From positions 40,456,501 through 40,520,500 of the forward strand of contig CM077593.1 of assembly GCA_039654915.1 (NCBI GenBank): a stretch of DNA of 64,000 nt, in the 5' to 3' direction. The notes beneath the pieces were generated by a model. It was not told the DNA's origin. It did not search any database and saw only the letters and a program-made list of their open reading frames with translations. Positions 10,565 through 20,112 of this stretch are shown piece after piece; the first letter of the stretch is position 1; every line of letters begins with the position of its first letter. Both the position numbers and the translations under genes were made by a program. Source of the DNA: Aquilaria yunnanensis. Taxonomy: Eukaryota > Streptophyta > Magnoliopsida > Malvales > Thymelaeaceae.

Positions 10565-13500
10565 ATGACTCACAACGATGAGGCCCTGGGCCATCATTTG
10601 GCGCCGTCTGTGGGAACCCGCTCGCAGATTGCCGTCGTTGAGACTCGGCGTTCTAAGGACAAGGGACTCCCAAGGTCCTCGTCCGCGCCTGAGATACAAC
10701 CGGCTGCTGAGCAGACACTCCCAGAGACTTCTACGCCCGAGGAGGACCGCCCTCTGGTAATCACCATGAGCTTCTTGAGGGACTTTCAGCGCTCGGTCGT
10801 TGCTGAAATGACTCAGCAGATCGACCGAAGATGGCCACAGCAGTCGCAGGCCCAGAAACCCTCCTCATCAACACGCCCTCGGGAGAGAAGCCCCAAGTCT
10901 ACACACCGCAGTTCAGAAAGTGGAGATCCTCGCGGAGAATCATCCACAGAAGATATAGCCCTCGGGAAACGGCCTGTGGGACAAACCGGGTCCAAGCGAC
11001 CGAGAGTCTCACAGCGAAGCAGTTCGTCGCCTGAGGTGAGGGCCCTGACCCCTCCGCGCCGAACTCGCTCCCCGAAAAGGCGCCGTCGATCACCCTCCCG
11101 CGAAAATGGTCCTAGCGCCACTGCGCTTATGGAAAGGATATTGGCACGGCTGGACAGAGTGGAAAAGCAAGTGACCAGAAAACCCGTTTGGGACAGGCTG
11201 TCGGGGGCGTTATGCGAAGATGGCTCCCCGTTTATTCGCACCGTCGTTGAGGCAGCTATGCCAGGCGACTTCAGAGTGCCTAGGCTGGAGATCTATGATG
11301 GCCGGACTGATCCACAGGCCCATCTGACGAAGTACAGGCGGAGCATGATAATGCACGGAGCTGATGACGCTACCATGTGCAAATGCTTTGAAGTCACCCT
11401 CACGGGCCCAGCAACAGCATGGTACAATTCGTTGCCCCCAGGGACTATCACTGAGTTTCAGGAGTTGTCCACAGCCTTTACCCAGCAGTTCATTGGGAGC
11501 AGGCCGACGGCCAAAATGCCTGTACAGATGTTCGACATAGAGCAGAGAAACGGAGAGACGATCCGAGACTATGTCGAACGATTCAACAGGGAAGCACTCA
11601 GCGTCCCGGACTTCCGGCCCGAAATCCGCATCCTCGCTATGACACGGGGCCTTCGGCGTGACTCACAGCTGTTCTACAAGTTCTCAAAGGACCCCCCGGA
11701 GACCCTCGGAGAATTTTACCGAAGGGCAGAACAGCACATGACAGCCGAGGAATTGAGGATGGCGGGGCCGAAGTCTGATCATCACCGCGCCGAAGGGTCC
11801 AGCCAGCAAGCTCGGTATCTTTCTGAACACACAGGTCGACCACGGCGAATGCGAGGAAAGAAACCTCAAAGTTTCACACCCTTGAGCACGACACGGACCA
11901 ACATTCTCATGGCGCTGGAAAGGCAAGGGACGCAGATTCGGCGGCCAAAGGCCATGGCCGCCGATAATAAGAAGAATGCCAAGAAGTTCTGCCAGTTTCA
12001 TCGCGACCACGGTCATGACACCGAAGACTGCTTCCAGCTGAAGAAGTACATAGAGTCGCTGATCAAACAGGGCCAACTTCGCAAGTACCTGCGGATGCCC
12101 TCCCCTAAAGGCAGAAAAGAGGAGGAAGAGAGGGCCGAAAACGAGGACTATGACTCCGACAGGCGGAGAAACAGAAGTCCAAAAAGGCGCCTTCCACCTC
12201 CAGTAGGGGTCATCCAAACCATCACCACGGGGCTCCCATCCTCGGAAAGAAAGCGGAAGGCCAGAGAAATTGCTGTTATGGAGTATCAAAGTCCATCAAA
12301 GAAATTGGCTCGCAAAGATGGCTCCACTGTCGTCTTCCCCCACGACGACCCGCTGCTGATAATGGCGAGAATAGGGAACTGGGACGTCAAGAGAGTGTTG
12401 CTTGATGATGGCTCAAATGCTGACGTCCTATTCTCGCACTTACTGCCGAGCCTGGGCATCACCAGCAGCGAGCTGAAACCTGTCACCACGCCCACCTTCG
12501 GCGTTGGGCCATCCGAACTACCCGTCCTCGGATGGATCGACCTCCCTTTGATGATGAAAGGCACTTCGGTAGACGGAGCAGCTGAGTTGTACGCGTCCAC
12601 AATGACAAGATTCATCGTCATGGATGTCCCGTCTTCGTACAACGCCATCCTTGGAAGGCAGACTCAGGGGAACCTGCACATTCGCCCCGATGTGAAGTAC
12701 TTGACTGTCACATTCGCCACCAAGGATGGAGATGCAGAGGTCTTCATCGACCAAGCCGAGGTAAGAAAGGTGTTTGTAAAAACACGAAAGGCTCCGGCAA
12801 ACAGCTCTACACAAACGGTGGAGGCAAAGGCGCAGGAGAAAGGCAAAGAAGGAGATCCCCCAGAAGCAGAAACGGAAGCAGTAGATCTTGTCCCAGGACA
12901 ATCTACCCGAATAGGGAAGAGCTTGGCCAAAGGTGATAAGGAAAATCTTGTATCCTTTCTGCTAAAAAATAAAGATCTGTTTGCCTACTCGCCGAAAGAC
13001 ATGCCAGGAGTGAACCCTGGCATAATACAGCACAGCCTCAAAGTAAGCCCGGAAGCAAAACCTGTCAGGCAAAAGAAACGAAGCATCTCAGCCCACAAAA
13101 GCAACTTTGTGAAAACCGAAGTCCAGCGCCTATTGGATGCTGAAGTTATCAGGGAGGTCAAATACCCCGAATGGTTAAGCAACGTGGTCATGGCCACAAA
13201 AGAAGGTAGCAGCAAACTCCGGATGTGCATTGATTTCAGAAACTTGAACGATGCTTGCCCGAAAGACTCATTTCCCCTCCCGCCAATAGATCAACTGGTA
13301 GATTCAACGGCCGAATACGGGCTCCTGAGCTTCCTAGATGCCTTCAGCGGCTACCATCAGATAAGGATGGACCCGGAAGATGAAGAGAAAACTGCCTTCA
13401 TCACCGAGGGAGGAACGTACTGCTATATAAGAATGCCCTTCGGGCTGAAAAATGCAGGAGCCACCTACCAGAGACTGATGAACAAGGTCTTTAAAGACCA

Positions 13501-16063
13501 AATGGGGAGAAACATGGAAGTATATGTTGACGATATGATAGTAAAAAGCAAGCTGCCCGGCTACCACGTTGCAGATTTGGAGGAAACCTTCCAAAAGCTC
13601 AGAGCCTTCGGGATTCGCCTTAACCCCGAGAAGTGTATGTTCGGGGTGACGTCGGGAAAATTCCTTGGGTACATGGTATCCGAAAGAGGCATCGACGCCA
13701 ATCCTGAGAAGATTAAGGCTCTGCTTGAGTTCCGAACTCCTGCCACAGTGAAAGACGTGCAGAGACTAACCGGAAGAATAACCTCTCTGAGCAGGTTTAT
13801 TTCCAGGTACGGAGATAGGTGTCGACCTTTCTTCAAAGTCCTCACAAAGGCAGCAAAGATGGAAGGCGACCTCGGAAGAAACAATCATCTCTGGGAAGGA
13901 GATTGCCAAAAGGCCTGGGAAGAACTCAAAGTCTACCTGGCCAGCCTGCCGACTCTGCGGCAACCTCGGGAGGGAGAACCCCTCGTACTATACCTCGCCG
14001 TCACAGAAAAGGCCGTGAGCTCGGTCCTGATAAAAGAAGAAGGGCCGAAACAATGGCCGGTCTACTATGTCAGCAAGTCCCTGCATGGCGCCGAAGTCAG
14101 GTACCCTTTGCTTCAAAAAGCTATATACGCCTTGGTGCTTGCAGGAAGAAGACTACGACCATATTTCGAGGCTCACCCCATCATCGTCCGAAGTAGTCTA
14201 CCACTACGGGATGTCATGAAGAGAGTTGATCATTCGGGAAGGCTCTCCAAGTGGTGCATAGAGCTTGGCGAACACGAAATCACGTATGAGCCTCGAAAGG
14301 CCATAAAAGCCCAAGCATTGGCAGATTTTATCGCCGAAATACCCACCACTGAGGAGAACCACTCAGATCCGAAAGAAGGGGAGCCAGAATGGACCTTGCA
14401 TGTTGACGGAGCCTCGGGGTCCGAACACCAGGGAGCTGGAATAGTTATCAGAGGACCCGAAGGCCTAGAGGTGATGAAGGCTATCAAGTTCAGCTTCAAC
14501 GTCACCAATAATGTGGCTGAGTATGAAGCCCTCATAGCGGGATTACGCTTGGCCAGAAAAATTGGCGTGAGAAGCTTAAGGGCTCACAGCGATTCCCAGC
14601 TGGTAGTTCGGCAGACGGCAGGAGATTATGGGGCGAAGGACCCCATCTTGGCAAAATACCACGAGCTGGTAAGAAATCTCATCCAAGAGTTTGACGCCGT
14701 ACGGATCGAAAATGTACCCCGGCGGAATAACACTGAGGCAGATTGCTTAGCAAAGTCCAAAACATACACCGAGGTGCTAGACCATCCAAGCATCTCCGTG
14801 CTAAGCGTAACGACCTCGGGAATGGGGTGGAAGGACCCCATAAAGAGATACCTCGCAGAGAATGAGCTTCCCGAAGACGCCGGCGATGCTGCAAGACTGC
14901 GAAGACGTGCCGGAAGATTCTTCCTGATTGGTGAAGAGTTATATCGGCAAGGATATGCAAATCCGCTGCAGAGATGTGTGGGCGAAGAGGATACTGAGAT
15001 GGTCCTCGAAGAAGTCCACGAAGGCATGTGCGGCTCGCACGTTGGAACTGATGCCCTTGCAGCAGTGATACTCCGCCAAGGATACTTCTGGCCTACCCTG
15101 AGAAAGGACGCAAGGCAGTTCGTCCAGAAGTGCGGTAGTTGCCAGAGACATGCAAAAATCCAGAGGATACCCTCGGAAATGGTAACGTCGGCAGACTATC
15201 CTTGGCCCTTCGCAGTCTGGGGTATAGACCTCATTGGGCCACTCCCCACAGCGCCCGGAGGCGTGAAATTCTGCGTGGTAGCAGTGGACTATTTCTCAAA
15301 GTGGGTAGAGGCAGAACCACTAGCAACTATCTCGGCAAAAGAAGTGCAGAAGTTCGTGTGGAAAAACATCGTATGCAGATTTGGCATACCGAGGGTACTA
15401 GTAGCTGATAATGGATCCCAGTTCATAGACAAAGGATTCCAGGAATTCATCAGCGACCTCGGAATAAAGATGCACTTCGCCCCAGTAGCTCACCCCCAAA
15501 GCAATGGGCAGGTGGAAGTATCAAACAGGACCATAAAAGACGGCCTGAAAAAGAGACTTGGGGAAGCCAAGGGGAAATGGCCAGGAGAACTCCAAAGTGT
15601 ATTGTGGAGCTACCGAACGACGCCACGAAGAGCCACAGGGGAAACTCCCTTCTCACTCGTCTTCGGAACAGAGGCCATTATCCCAATAGAGATAGTTCAG
15701 CCTTCAGTACGGGTGCAAGTATTTGATGAAGGCGGAAACGACCTCGGCCTGAGAACCAAGCTCGACCTTGTGGCCGAACACAGAGAAATAGCCGAGCTGA
15801 GAAGAAAAGCTTTCCAGCAAAGAGTGGCCGCGGCTATCAACTTAAAAGCCAGGCCAAAAGAAATCAAAAAAGGAGACCTCGTTCTCCGAAAGGCCGACTT
15901 CGCACCCCGAAGGCCAGCTCACGGAGTACTTCGCGCAAATTGGGAAGGACCTTATCTGGTTCTCGCCGAAGTACGAAAAGGCGTGTACAAGCTTGGCGAC
16001 GCCGAAGGCGTAGAATTGAAAAACACTTGGCATTCAGATGCCTTGAAAAAATTCTACGCCTAA
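10565..16063 (+). CDS. gag-pol: R1 Gag-Pol polyprotein (1832 aa)
   Basis: Single uninterrupted frame for capsid, protease, reverse transcriptase, two RNase H domains and integrase, which together make and insert the element's DNA copy. Residues 235-400 are the retrotransposon Gag core. A C-x2-H-x4-H-x4-C zinc motif lies at 476-489. Protease has D614/D615-G-S; the usual DTG is DDG here, as in relatives. RT carries YVDD at 987-990. A first RNase H follows at about 1120-1190. The second, archaeal-type RNase H has D1281, E1321, D1343 and D1393, diagnostic of Tat. Integrase has an H-H-C-C finger (VHEG, SHVG, CGSC) and D1555, D1615, E1651 (exact DD35E). There is no chromodomain. I chose the first ATG, at 10565, because its position and N-terminal peptide are conserved in T2 although it lies inside the LTR. 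Confidence 0.96.
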   Translation: MTHNDEALGHHLAPSVGTRSQIAVVETRRSKDKGLPRSSSAPEIQPAAEQTLPETSTPEEDRPLVITMSFLRDFQRSVVAEMTQQIDRRWPQQSQAQKPSSSTRPRERSPKSTHRSSESGDPRGESSTEDIALGKRPVGQTGSKRPRVSQRSSSSPEVRALTPPRRTRSPKRRRRSPSRENGPSATALMERILARLDRVEKQVTRKPVWDRLSGALCEDGSPFIRTVVEAAMPGDFRVPRLEIYDGRTDPQAHLTKYRRSMIMHGADDATMCKCFEVTLTGPATAWYNSLPPGTITEFQELSTAFTQQFIGSRPTAKMPVQMFDIEQRNGETIRDYVERFNREALSVPDFRPEIRILAMTRGLRRDSQLFYKFSKDPPETLGEFYRRAEQHMTAEELRMAGPKSDHHRAEGSSQQARYLSEHTGRPRRMRGKKPQSFTPLSTTRTNILMALERQGTQIRRPKAMAADNKKNAKKFCQFHRDHGHDTEDCFQLKKYIESLIKQGQLRKYLRMPSPKGRKEEEERAENEDYDSDRRRNRSPKRRLPPPVGVIQTITTGLPSSERKRKAREIAVMEYQSPSKKLARKDGSTVVFPHDDPLLIMARIGNWDVKRVLLDDGSNADVLFSHLLPSLGITSSELKPVTTPTFGVGPSELPVLGWIDLPLMMKGTSVDGAAELYASTMTRFIVMDVPSSYNAILGRQTQGNLHIRPDVKYLTVTFATKDGDAEVFIDQAEVRKVFVKTRKAPANSSTQTVEAKAQEKGKEGDPPEAETEAVDLVPGQSTRIGKSLAKGDKENLVSFLLKNKDLFAYSPKDMPGVNPGIIQHSLKVSPEAKPVRQKKRSISAHKSNFVKTEVQRLLDAEVIREVKYPEWLSNVVMATKEGSSKLRMCIDFRNLNDACPKDSFPLPPIDQLVDSTAEYGLLSFLDAFSGYHQIRMDPEDEEKTAFITEGGTYCYIRMPFGLKNAGATYQRLMNKVFKDQMGRNMEVYVDDMIVKSKLPGYHVADLEETFQKLRAFGIRLNPEKCMFGVTSGKFLGYMVSERGIDANPEKIKALLEFRTPATVKDVQRLTGRITSLSRFISRYGDRCRPFFKVLTKAAKMEGDLGRNNHLWEGDCQKAWEELKVYLASLPTLRQPREGEPLVLYLAVTEKAVSSVLIKEEGPKQWPVYYVSKSLHGAEVRYPLLQKAIYALVLAGRRLRPYFEAHPIIVRSSLPLRDVMKRVDHSGRLSKWCIELGEHEITYEPRKAIKAQALADFIAEIPTTEENHSDPKEGEPEWTLHVDGASGSEHQGAGIVIRGPEGLEVMKAIKFSFNVTNNVAEYEALIAGLRLARKIGVRSLRAHSDSQLVVRQTAGDYGAKDPILAKYHELVRNLIQEFDAVRIENVPRRNNTEADCLAKSKTYTEVLDHPSISVLSVTTSGMGWKDPIKRYLAENELPEDAGDAARLRRRAGRFFLIGEELYRQGYANPLQRCVGEEDTEMVLEEVHEGMCGSHVGTDALAAVILRQGYFWPTLRKDARQFVQKCGSCQRHAKIQRIPSEMVTSADYPWPFAVWGIDLIGPLPTAPGGVKFCVVAVDYFSKWVEAEPLATISAKEVQKFVWKNIVCRFGIPRVLVADNGSQFIDKGFQEFISDLGIKMHFAPVAHPQSNGQVEVSNRTIKDGLKKRLGEAKGKWPGELQSVLWSYRTTPRRATGETPFSLVFGTEAIIPIEIVQPSVRVQVFDEGGNDLGLRTKLDLVAEHREIAELRRKAFQQRVAAAINLKARPKEIKKGDLVLRKADFAPRRPAHGVLRANWEGPYLVLAEVRKGVYKLGDAEGVELKNTWHSDALKKFYA
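10599..10616 (+). promoter_or_regulatory. R1 primer-binding site
   Basis: TGGCGCCGTCTGTGGGAA, two bases after the LTR end. It is not the initiator-Met type used by TkA and TkB. Which tRNA it matches needs a tRNA set. The site lies inside the Gag-Pol reading frame, where it encodes LAPSVG. Confidence 0.85.
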
Positions 16064-16923
16064 GGTTGAGCGGAAGAAGTATGTTGTACAAGAAATATTC
16101 GAAGTACAGAATGGTCTAGAGAAGAATGGTCTTGAGAAAAATTTTCAAGTATACCAAAATTGTCCAAGACAGATTTCCGCGAAGGTGCTCGCCACGAAAA
16201 AAGCGGTTGTGACTTCCCGAAGCCCCTTGAGCCACTATGCTCGGGAAAAATGGGAAACAAGAATCTTGCAAAGGTACTCAGCATAATCAGTGCAGAGAAA
16301 ATTTTCCGAACACCCTTGAGCGAACATGCTCGGGAGAAAGGGAAAGCAAGAATCTCGCAAAAATACACGCCAAAACAAAAGCAGAGGTAATTTCCGAACA
16401 CCCTTGAGCGAACATGCTCGGGAGAAAGGGAAAGCAAGAATCTCGCAAAAATACACGCCAAAACAAAAGCAGAGGTAATTTCCGAACACCCTTGAGCGAA
16501 CGTGCTCGGGAAAAAGGGAATGAGCAATCTCGTGAAGATTTTCCTAAGTCCCTTGAGCAAATATGCTCGGGACAATAGGAAGACAGAAAAATTTGGCTAA
16601 AGATTTTCCGAAGGCCCTTGAGCGAACATGTTCGGGATAAAAGGAAACAAAAAGCCTGCAAAAGACTTAGCCAAATTTTTGCAAATTTTCCAGAAAGTCT
16701 CTTGAGCGAGCACGCTCGGGACAAAGGAAGGTAAAAAGTTTCTTTGGTTGCAGGTTTTCCGAAAGTCTCTTGAAGCGAACGTGTTCGGGACAGTGGAAAT
16801 GAAGAAACTTGCAAGAAAGGACTTAGCCGAAAAGATTGTTCATTTAGAGCAAACGCTGCCTTACAAAAGAAGTGTCCAAAGAAGGAGCACGAAGGAGAAA
16901 AATAAGAGGAGCCCTAAAGCAAA
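16064..16923. repeat. Tandem-repeat spacer between R1 pol and the antisense gene
   Basis: About eight degenerate units between 16210 and 16800, each containing a core like TTGAGCGAACATGCTCGGG. The core has inverted GAGC/GCTC arms. Two adjacent units, 16304-16391 and 16392-16479, are near-identical 88-bp copies. R2 (50185-50957) has only one of these, which accounts for most of the 86-bp length difference between R1 and R2. The spacer lies between the stop codons of two converging genes. Open frames here are by-products of the repeats. Confidence 0.85.
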
Positions 16924-19272
16924 CTAGGGAGAGCCGGGTGGACGAAGACCAGGAAGCTTCAGATGCTCGACCCTGGACCACTGCCACCGAGGTCCCTCAG
17001 GAATATTTAGGCCCTCCAGAAAAGAGAGGTCCAAATCCGGGAACCTCTGCAGCACCTGGTGCCGAGCGAGGCAGAAGCCGTCCTGAAAGGCGACCTTGGC
17101 CATGTCGTCAGAAGTACGTTTTTGAATGCCAAGGACATTGACCTCGTCCCTCAGCTCAGCAACCTCCTCTTCGAGCTCGCTTATCCCCAGCATCTCTCCG
17201 GACTCCTTCTTCAGAGCCTCGACCTCGGCTTGAAGAGCAGTGTTCTCGTCCGTCAAACTTGACGCAAGACTGTCGGAAACAGCCTTGTCCTTGACAAGAT
17301 CTTCATTGGCGGCAAGCAGCTCCTTTACTTGGTCGCCGAGGTCGGAAATCTTCCGGGAGGAGTCCTTTTCAAGTTCTTCTCTTTTCTTCGAGAACTCCTC
17401 CCGAACGGCAGCAAGTTGCTGAGAACAATCCGCTGTCAGCTGCTGGTTGCTGGCGATCACCTTCGCAAGCGAAGCCTTCGCTTCAGTGAGTTCCCGCGAA
17501 GTCGCATCCTTGGAGGCAGCCTGTCTGGCCACCCGAACTCGGAGATAACCAGCGTACTCCAGCAGCTACGGCAGGGCAAAAGTCCAGGTTAGTACAAGTC
17601 TAAACACTTAGAAAATTGAGGAAAAAAGTGTAAAGACTATACCTGAGCAGCATGCTCGGTGACTTTTGCGGCGAGGGTATTATCCCCCGGGTGAGCCGCC
17701 GCAATGGCCCGGAAGGAGGCATCAGTGGTCATCCCCTTCCAAATCTCTTTGGTCATCTTCGGACAATCGTCGGAGAACAGATTCATATCCTCTGTAATTG
17801 TCCAAAAGGGCTCCGAGGGGATCTTCCCCTCAGGGATTGTGGCATCACGCAGGGCCCGTTTCCTCTCATGAATGGCCCTCCAGCCAACAGTAAGAGGCTC
17901 CCCTGAAAGTGAGAAGGAAGTTAGGAGCAAAAGAAAAATTCGCGAAAGGAAAAGGAGCTGAACTTCGGCTAAAGACATACCTGGAGGAACCTCGGAGACA
18001 GTGTCCTCGGAATCCTCGGGCCCCTCGGAAGAAAGACCCTTACCCTTCTGCCGGTACCGCTCCTCGGCGGTGGGTACTTCTACCACTACAGTGTTTCTGG
18101 GGGCCTCGAGGTCGGGAAGAGGCACCTCGGCGGAAGTAGCGGGGACCTCGGCCGGTGGAATTTCAACAAGACCAGCGTCTTCGCCAGCTTCTTCTTCCAA
18201 AAGCTCTGGCTGAGGAGACTGGAGAATTTTCCTAACTCGCTTCGCCGAGGGTCCCGCCCCTGTCGTCTTCCTTCTTCGGGAGGCCGCCTTCTTTGTCTGC
18301 TCCCCCTTCTCCACCTGGCCAGAAAAGAGGGCCTTGTAATAAGCGGCAGCCCCATCGCCCATCTCTGAAAAAGAGAAGAAATATCAGCGTAAGTCCGAGG
18401 AAAAAGTATAAAGGGATGGAAGATTACTCACTTTCGGCAAAAGTTTCGAAAGAAGTCTCCCCCTTAAGGAGCTTGACCAGCCAGGAGTCTTTCCCGGCGA
18501 TGGCGGGAGCGGGCATATTGAGGTCAGTCACGTGCTCCTTAACCACTTTCAGCTCCCGAAGGACTTCTTCGGTCATCAACCTCCAGTTGATAGGAAAGGG
18601 GTAAAGAGCACGAGGAGAGACCTCGGGAGCCCAGTCAGCGACTGCCCGAATGCGGGCGTCGAAATCCGCGAACACGGAAGCCAACGGTGGGGTCAGCAGC
18701 ATCCTCGGATCGACGACGTCTGCGTTCAGCACTCCCTGAGCCCACCTGGTCGGGACATCAGACCAGTTCTTATCCACCTTGAGGAAAAAGAACTTAGGCT
18801 GCCACCCCCGCCAGCTGTCCTTCGTGTCGAAGGTGAAGGTGAATTTTTTGCTCCCGGATCCCCGAGGTAGCAGGAAATAGAAGCCACCCTTCGGGACCAC
18901 ATAGAGCTTGTAGTACTGCATGAAAATGATGAAGTGGGGCTCTATCCCGAACACGCCACACATGCAGAGGTAGGCGTTAAAGTAGCAGTACGCGTTCGGG
19001 GGAAGCTGGTTCACAGCAATGCCATGGAATTGGCAGAACTCGCAAACCACCTTCGGGGGAGGATACCGAAGACCGGCCTTCAGTTGGGCTCGGAAGACGG
19101 TAACCTCGTCGCCACGGTTTGAAAAAGCAAAATGGCTAGAACGAGGCAGTCTGGTCACAGCGTAAGACGGAAGAAAGAATTTTTTCTTCCACCTCTCTAA
19201 TTTTTCGGGGGTGGTACAGCAAGGATGGGCCAGAAGAGGTTTCCAGTTCTCGGGAACAGGCATCGCAGACAT
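16924..19272 (-). CDS. R1 antisense gene, four exons (708 aa)
   Basis: Exons 19272-18432, 18364-17981, 17902-17643 and 17565-16924; every intron has GT-AG ends and the joined frame is open for 709 codons including the stop. Exon 1 encodes a globular domain like the putative gypsy-type transposon protein family (Pfam Transposase_28): VFRAQLKAGLRYPPP, a QLPPNAYCYFNAY block, GGFYFLLPRGSG and DSWRGWQPKFFFLKVD. Exons 2 and 3 are rich in Lys, Glu and Pro. Exon 4 is a long coiled coil (residues about 510-640) with a short conserved tail. Function is unknown; antisense ORFs of this kind are known in Retand-type Tat elements. It has its own TATA box (19560-19567) and converges on pol. R2 keeps the same exon lengths and open frame, which suggests selection on the protein. 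Confidence 0.88.
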
Positions 19273-19559
19273 GAAAAAGAGTTTGAGATGGAAAAGAAAA
19301 TAGTTTCCAGAAAAAACTCAGAAGACGAGTTTGGAAAAAACAGCAGTTTTCCAGAAAAACTCAGAAAAACAGAGGAATCAAGTACTCTGGAAATCAAAAC
19401 CCACCAAAAGATTTGCCGGAGGACGCCGTCGTGAAAGTTGGTTGGAAAAAGCTCTGATTAAAGAAGCTCCGCCACAGAAAGCAAGATAAAACGCAAGAAC
19501 AGAGGGCAGAGCAGAAAAAGAGCAGAAAAACAGTAAGTGGGACTTATGATAGAATGGGC

Positions 19560-19707
19560 TATTTATAGGCCAAAGGTGGGTAACCGAAAAAACATCATAA
19601 GTACCCATTGGAGGCGAACCGTCGCCGTAACTGCCCGCTGCACCCGAAAAGGCGCGCCCTCTGTAAATGACGCGCCTCTCCTCCAATGGCAAGAAGCCAC
19701 GTGTCAA
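19560..19707 (-). promoter_or_regulatory. R1 antisense-gene promoter
   Basis: The minus strand has TATAAATA at 19560-19567, 288 bp upstream of the ATG (19272). A strong ABRE-type TGACACGTGGC box (19697-19707) lies about 135 bp further upstream. More GACACG-type repeats occur between 19740 and 19850. In the degraded T2 copy the TATA box survives (near 59770) but the ACGT box has decayed. Confidence 0.65.
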
Positions 19708-20099
19708 CCGCTGCGCAGAAATGGGGGACGTGCCTCCCCAAACGTGCCTGGAAAACCGGGACACGCCTCCTGATTGGGACACGTCGTTTGACATCCCTGA
19801 GAAATGGAGACGCGCCGCTCAGTCTGACACGCTTGGCCATCAGACCTGCAGAAATAAAAAAGCAGGCCACCTCGAGGACACCAAGAGACAGGCTATGGCT
19901 GAACAGCCCATGACTTTTGGGCAAGAGGTGTATCTTCGGTACAGGCTTTGCCTCGGAGACACCAAAGAATAGGCCAAGGCCGAACAGCCCAGACCCTCGG
20001 GCAAAAGGTGCGACCTCGGAACAGGTTATGCTTCCCAACAAGACTCCCAACGGCAACCTCGGAAAGAGATGCAAACCGAAGTCTTCACTTCGGCTTTCC
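19708..20099. other. R1 non-coding region upstream of the 3' LTR
   Basis: No convincing gene. The stretch contains spaced CCTCGGA and CCGAAG motifs and CAGGCT-type repeats, shared exactly in layout with R2 (47010-47400) and R3 (63617-64000). It is presumably the distal promoter of the antisense gene plus the 3' part of the genomic RNA. Confidence 0.6.
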
Positions 20100-20108
20100 A
20101 GAGGGGGG
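20100..20108 (+). promoter_or_regulatory. R1 polypurine tract
   Basis: AGAGGGGGG, then CATG, then the 3' LTR at 20113. It is the primer site for second-strand synthesis. The equivalent tracts in R2 (46999-47007) and R3 (63608-63616) are identical. Confidence 0.9.
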
Positions 20109-20112
20109 CATG

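Larger units (their letters stand above)
9730..10596 (+). repeat. R1 5' LTR
   Basis: TGATAGCC to GGCCATCA, 867 bp. It holds a CACGTGTCATGATCT box (10254-10268), a TATATATA box (10287-10294), a GC-rich hairpin in the transcribed leader (10437-10474) and the Gag-Pol start codon (10565). A 12-bp direct duplication (CATTTAAGGAAG) lies at about 10076-10100. Confidence 0.97.

Noticed and set aside
10565..16063. Integrated pararetrovirus (caulimovirid) as source of the RT genes
   Set aside because: There is a DD35E integrase, LTRs with target duplications and no movement protein or coat protein of viral type.
16060..16575. 171-175-aa minus-strand open frames in the spacer after pol
   Set aside because: Their repeated peptide (FPFSRACSLKG-type) is just the translation of the tandem DNA repeats, and the frame differs between R1 and R2.
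16210..16800. Regular repeats that could suggest a CRISPR array
   Set aside because: Repeats are degenerate, units vary in length and spacers are themselves related. The context is a plant retrotransposon.
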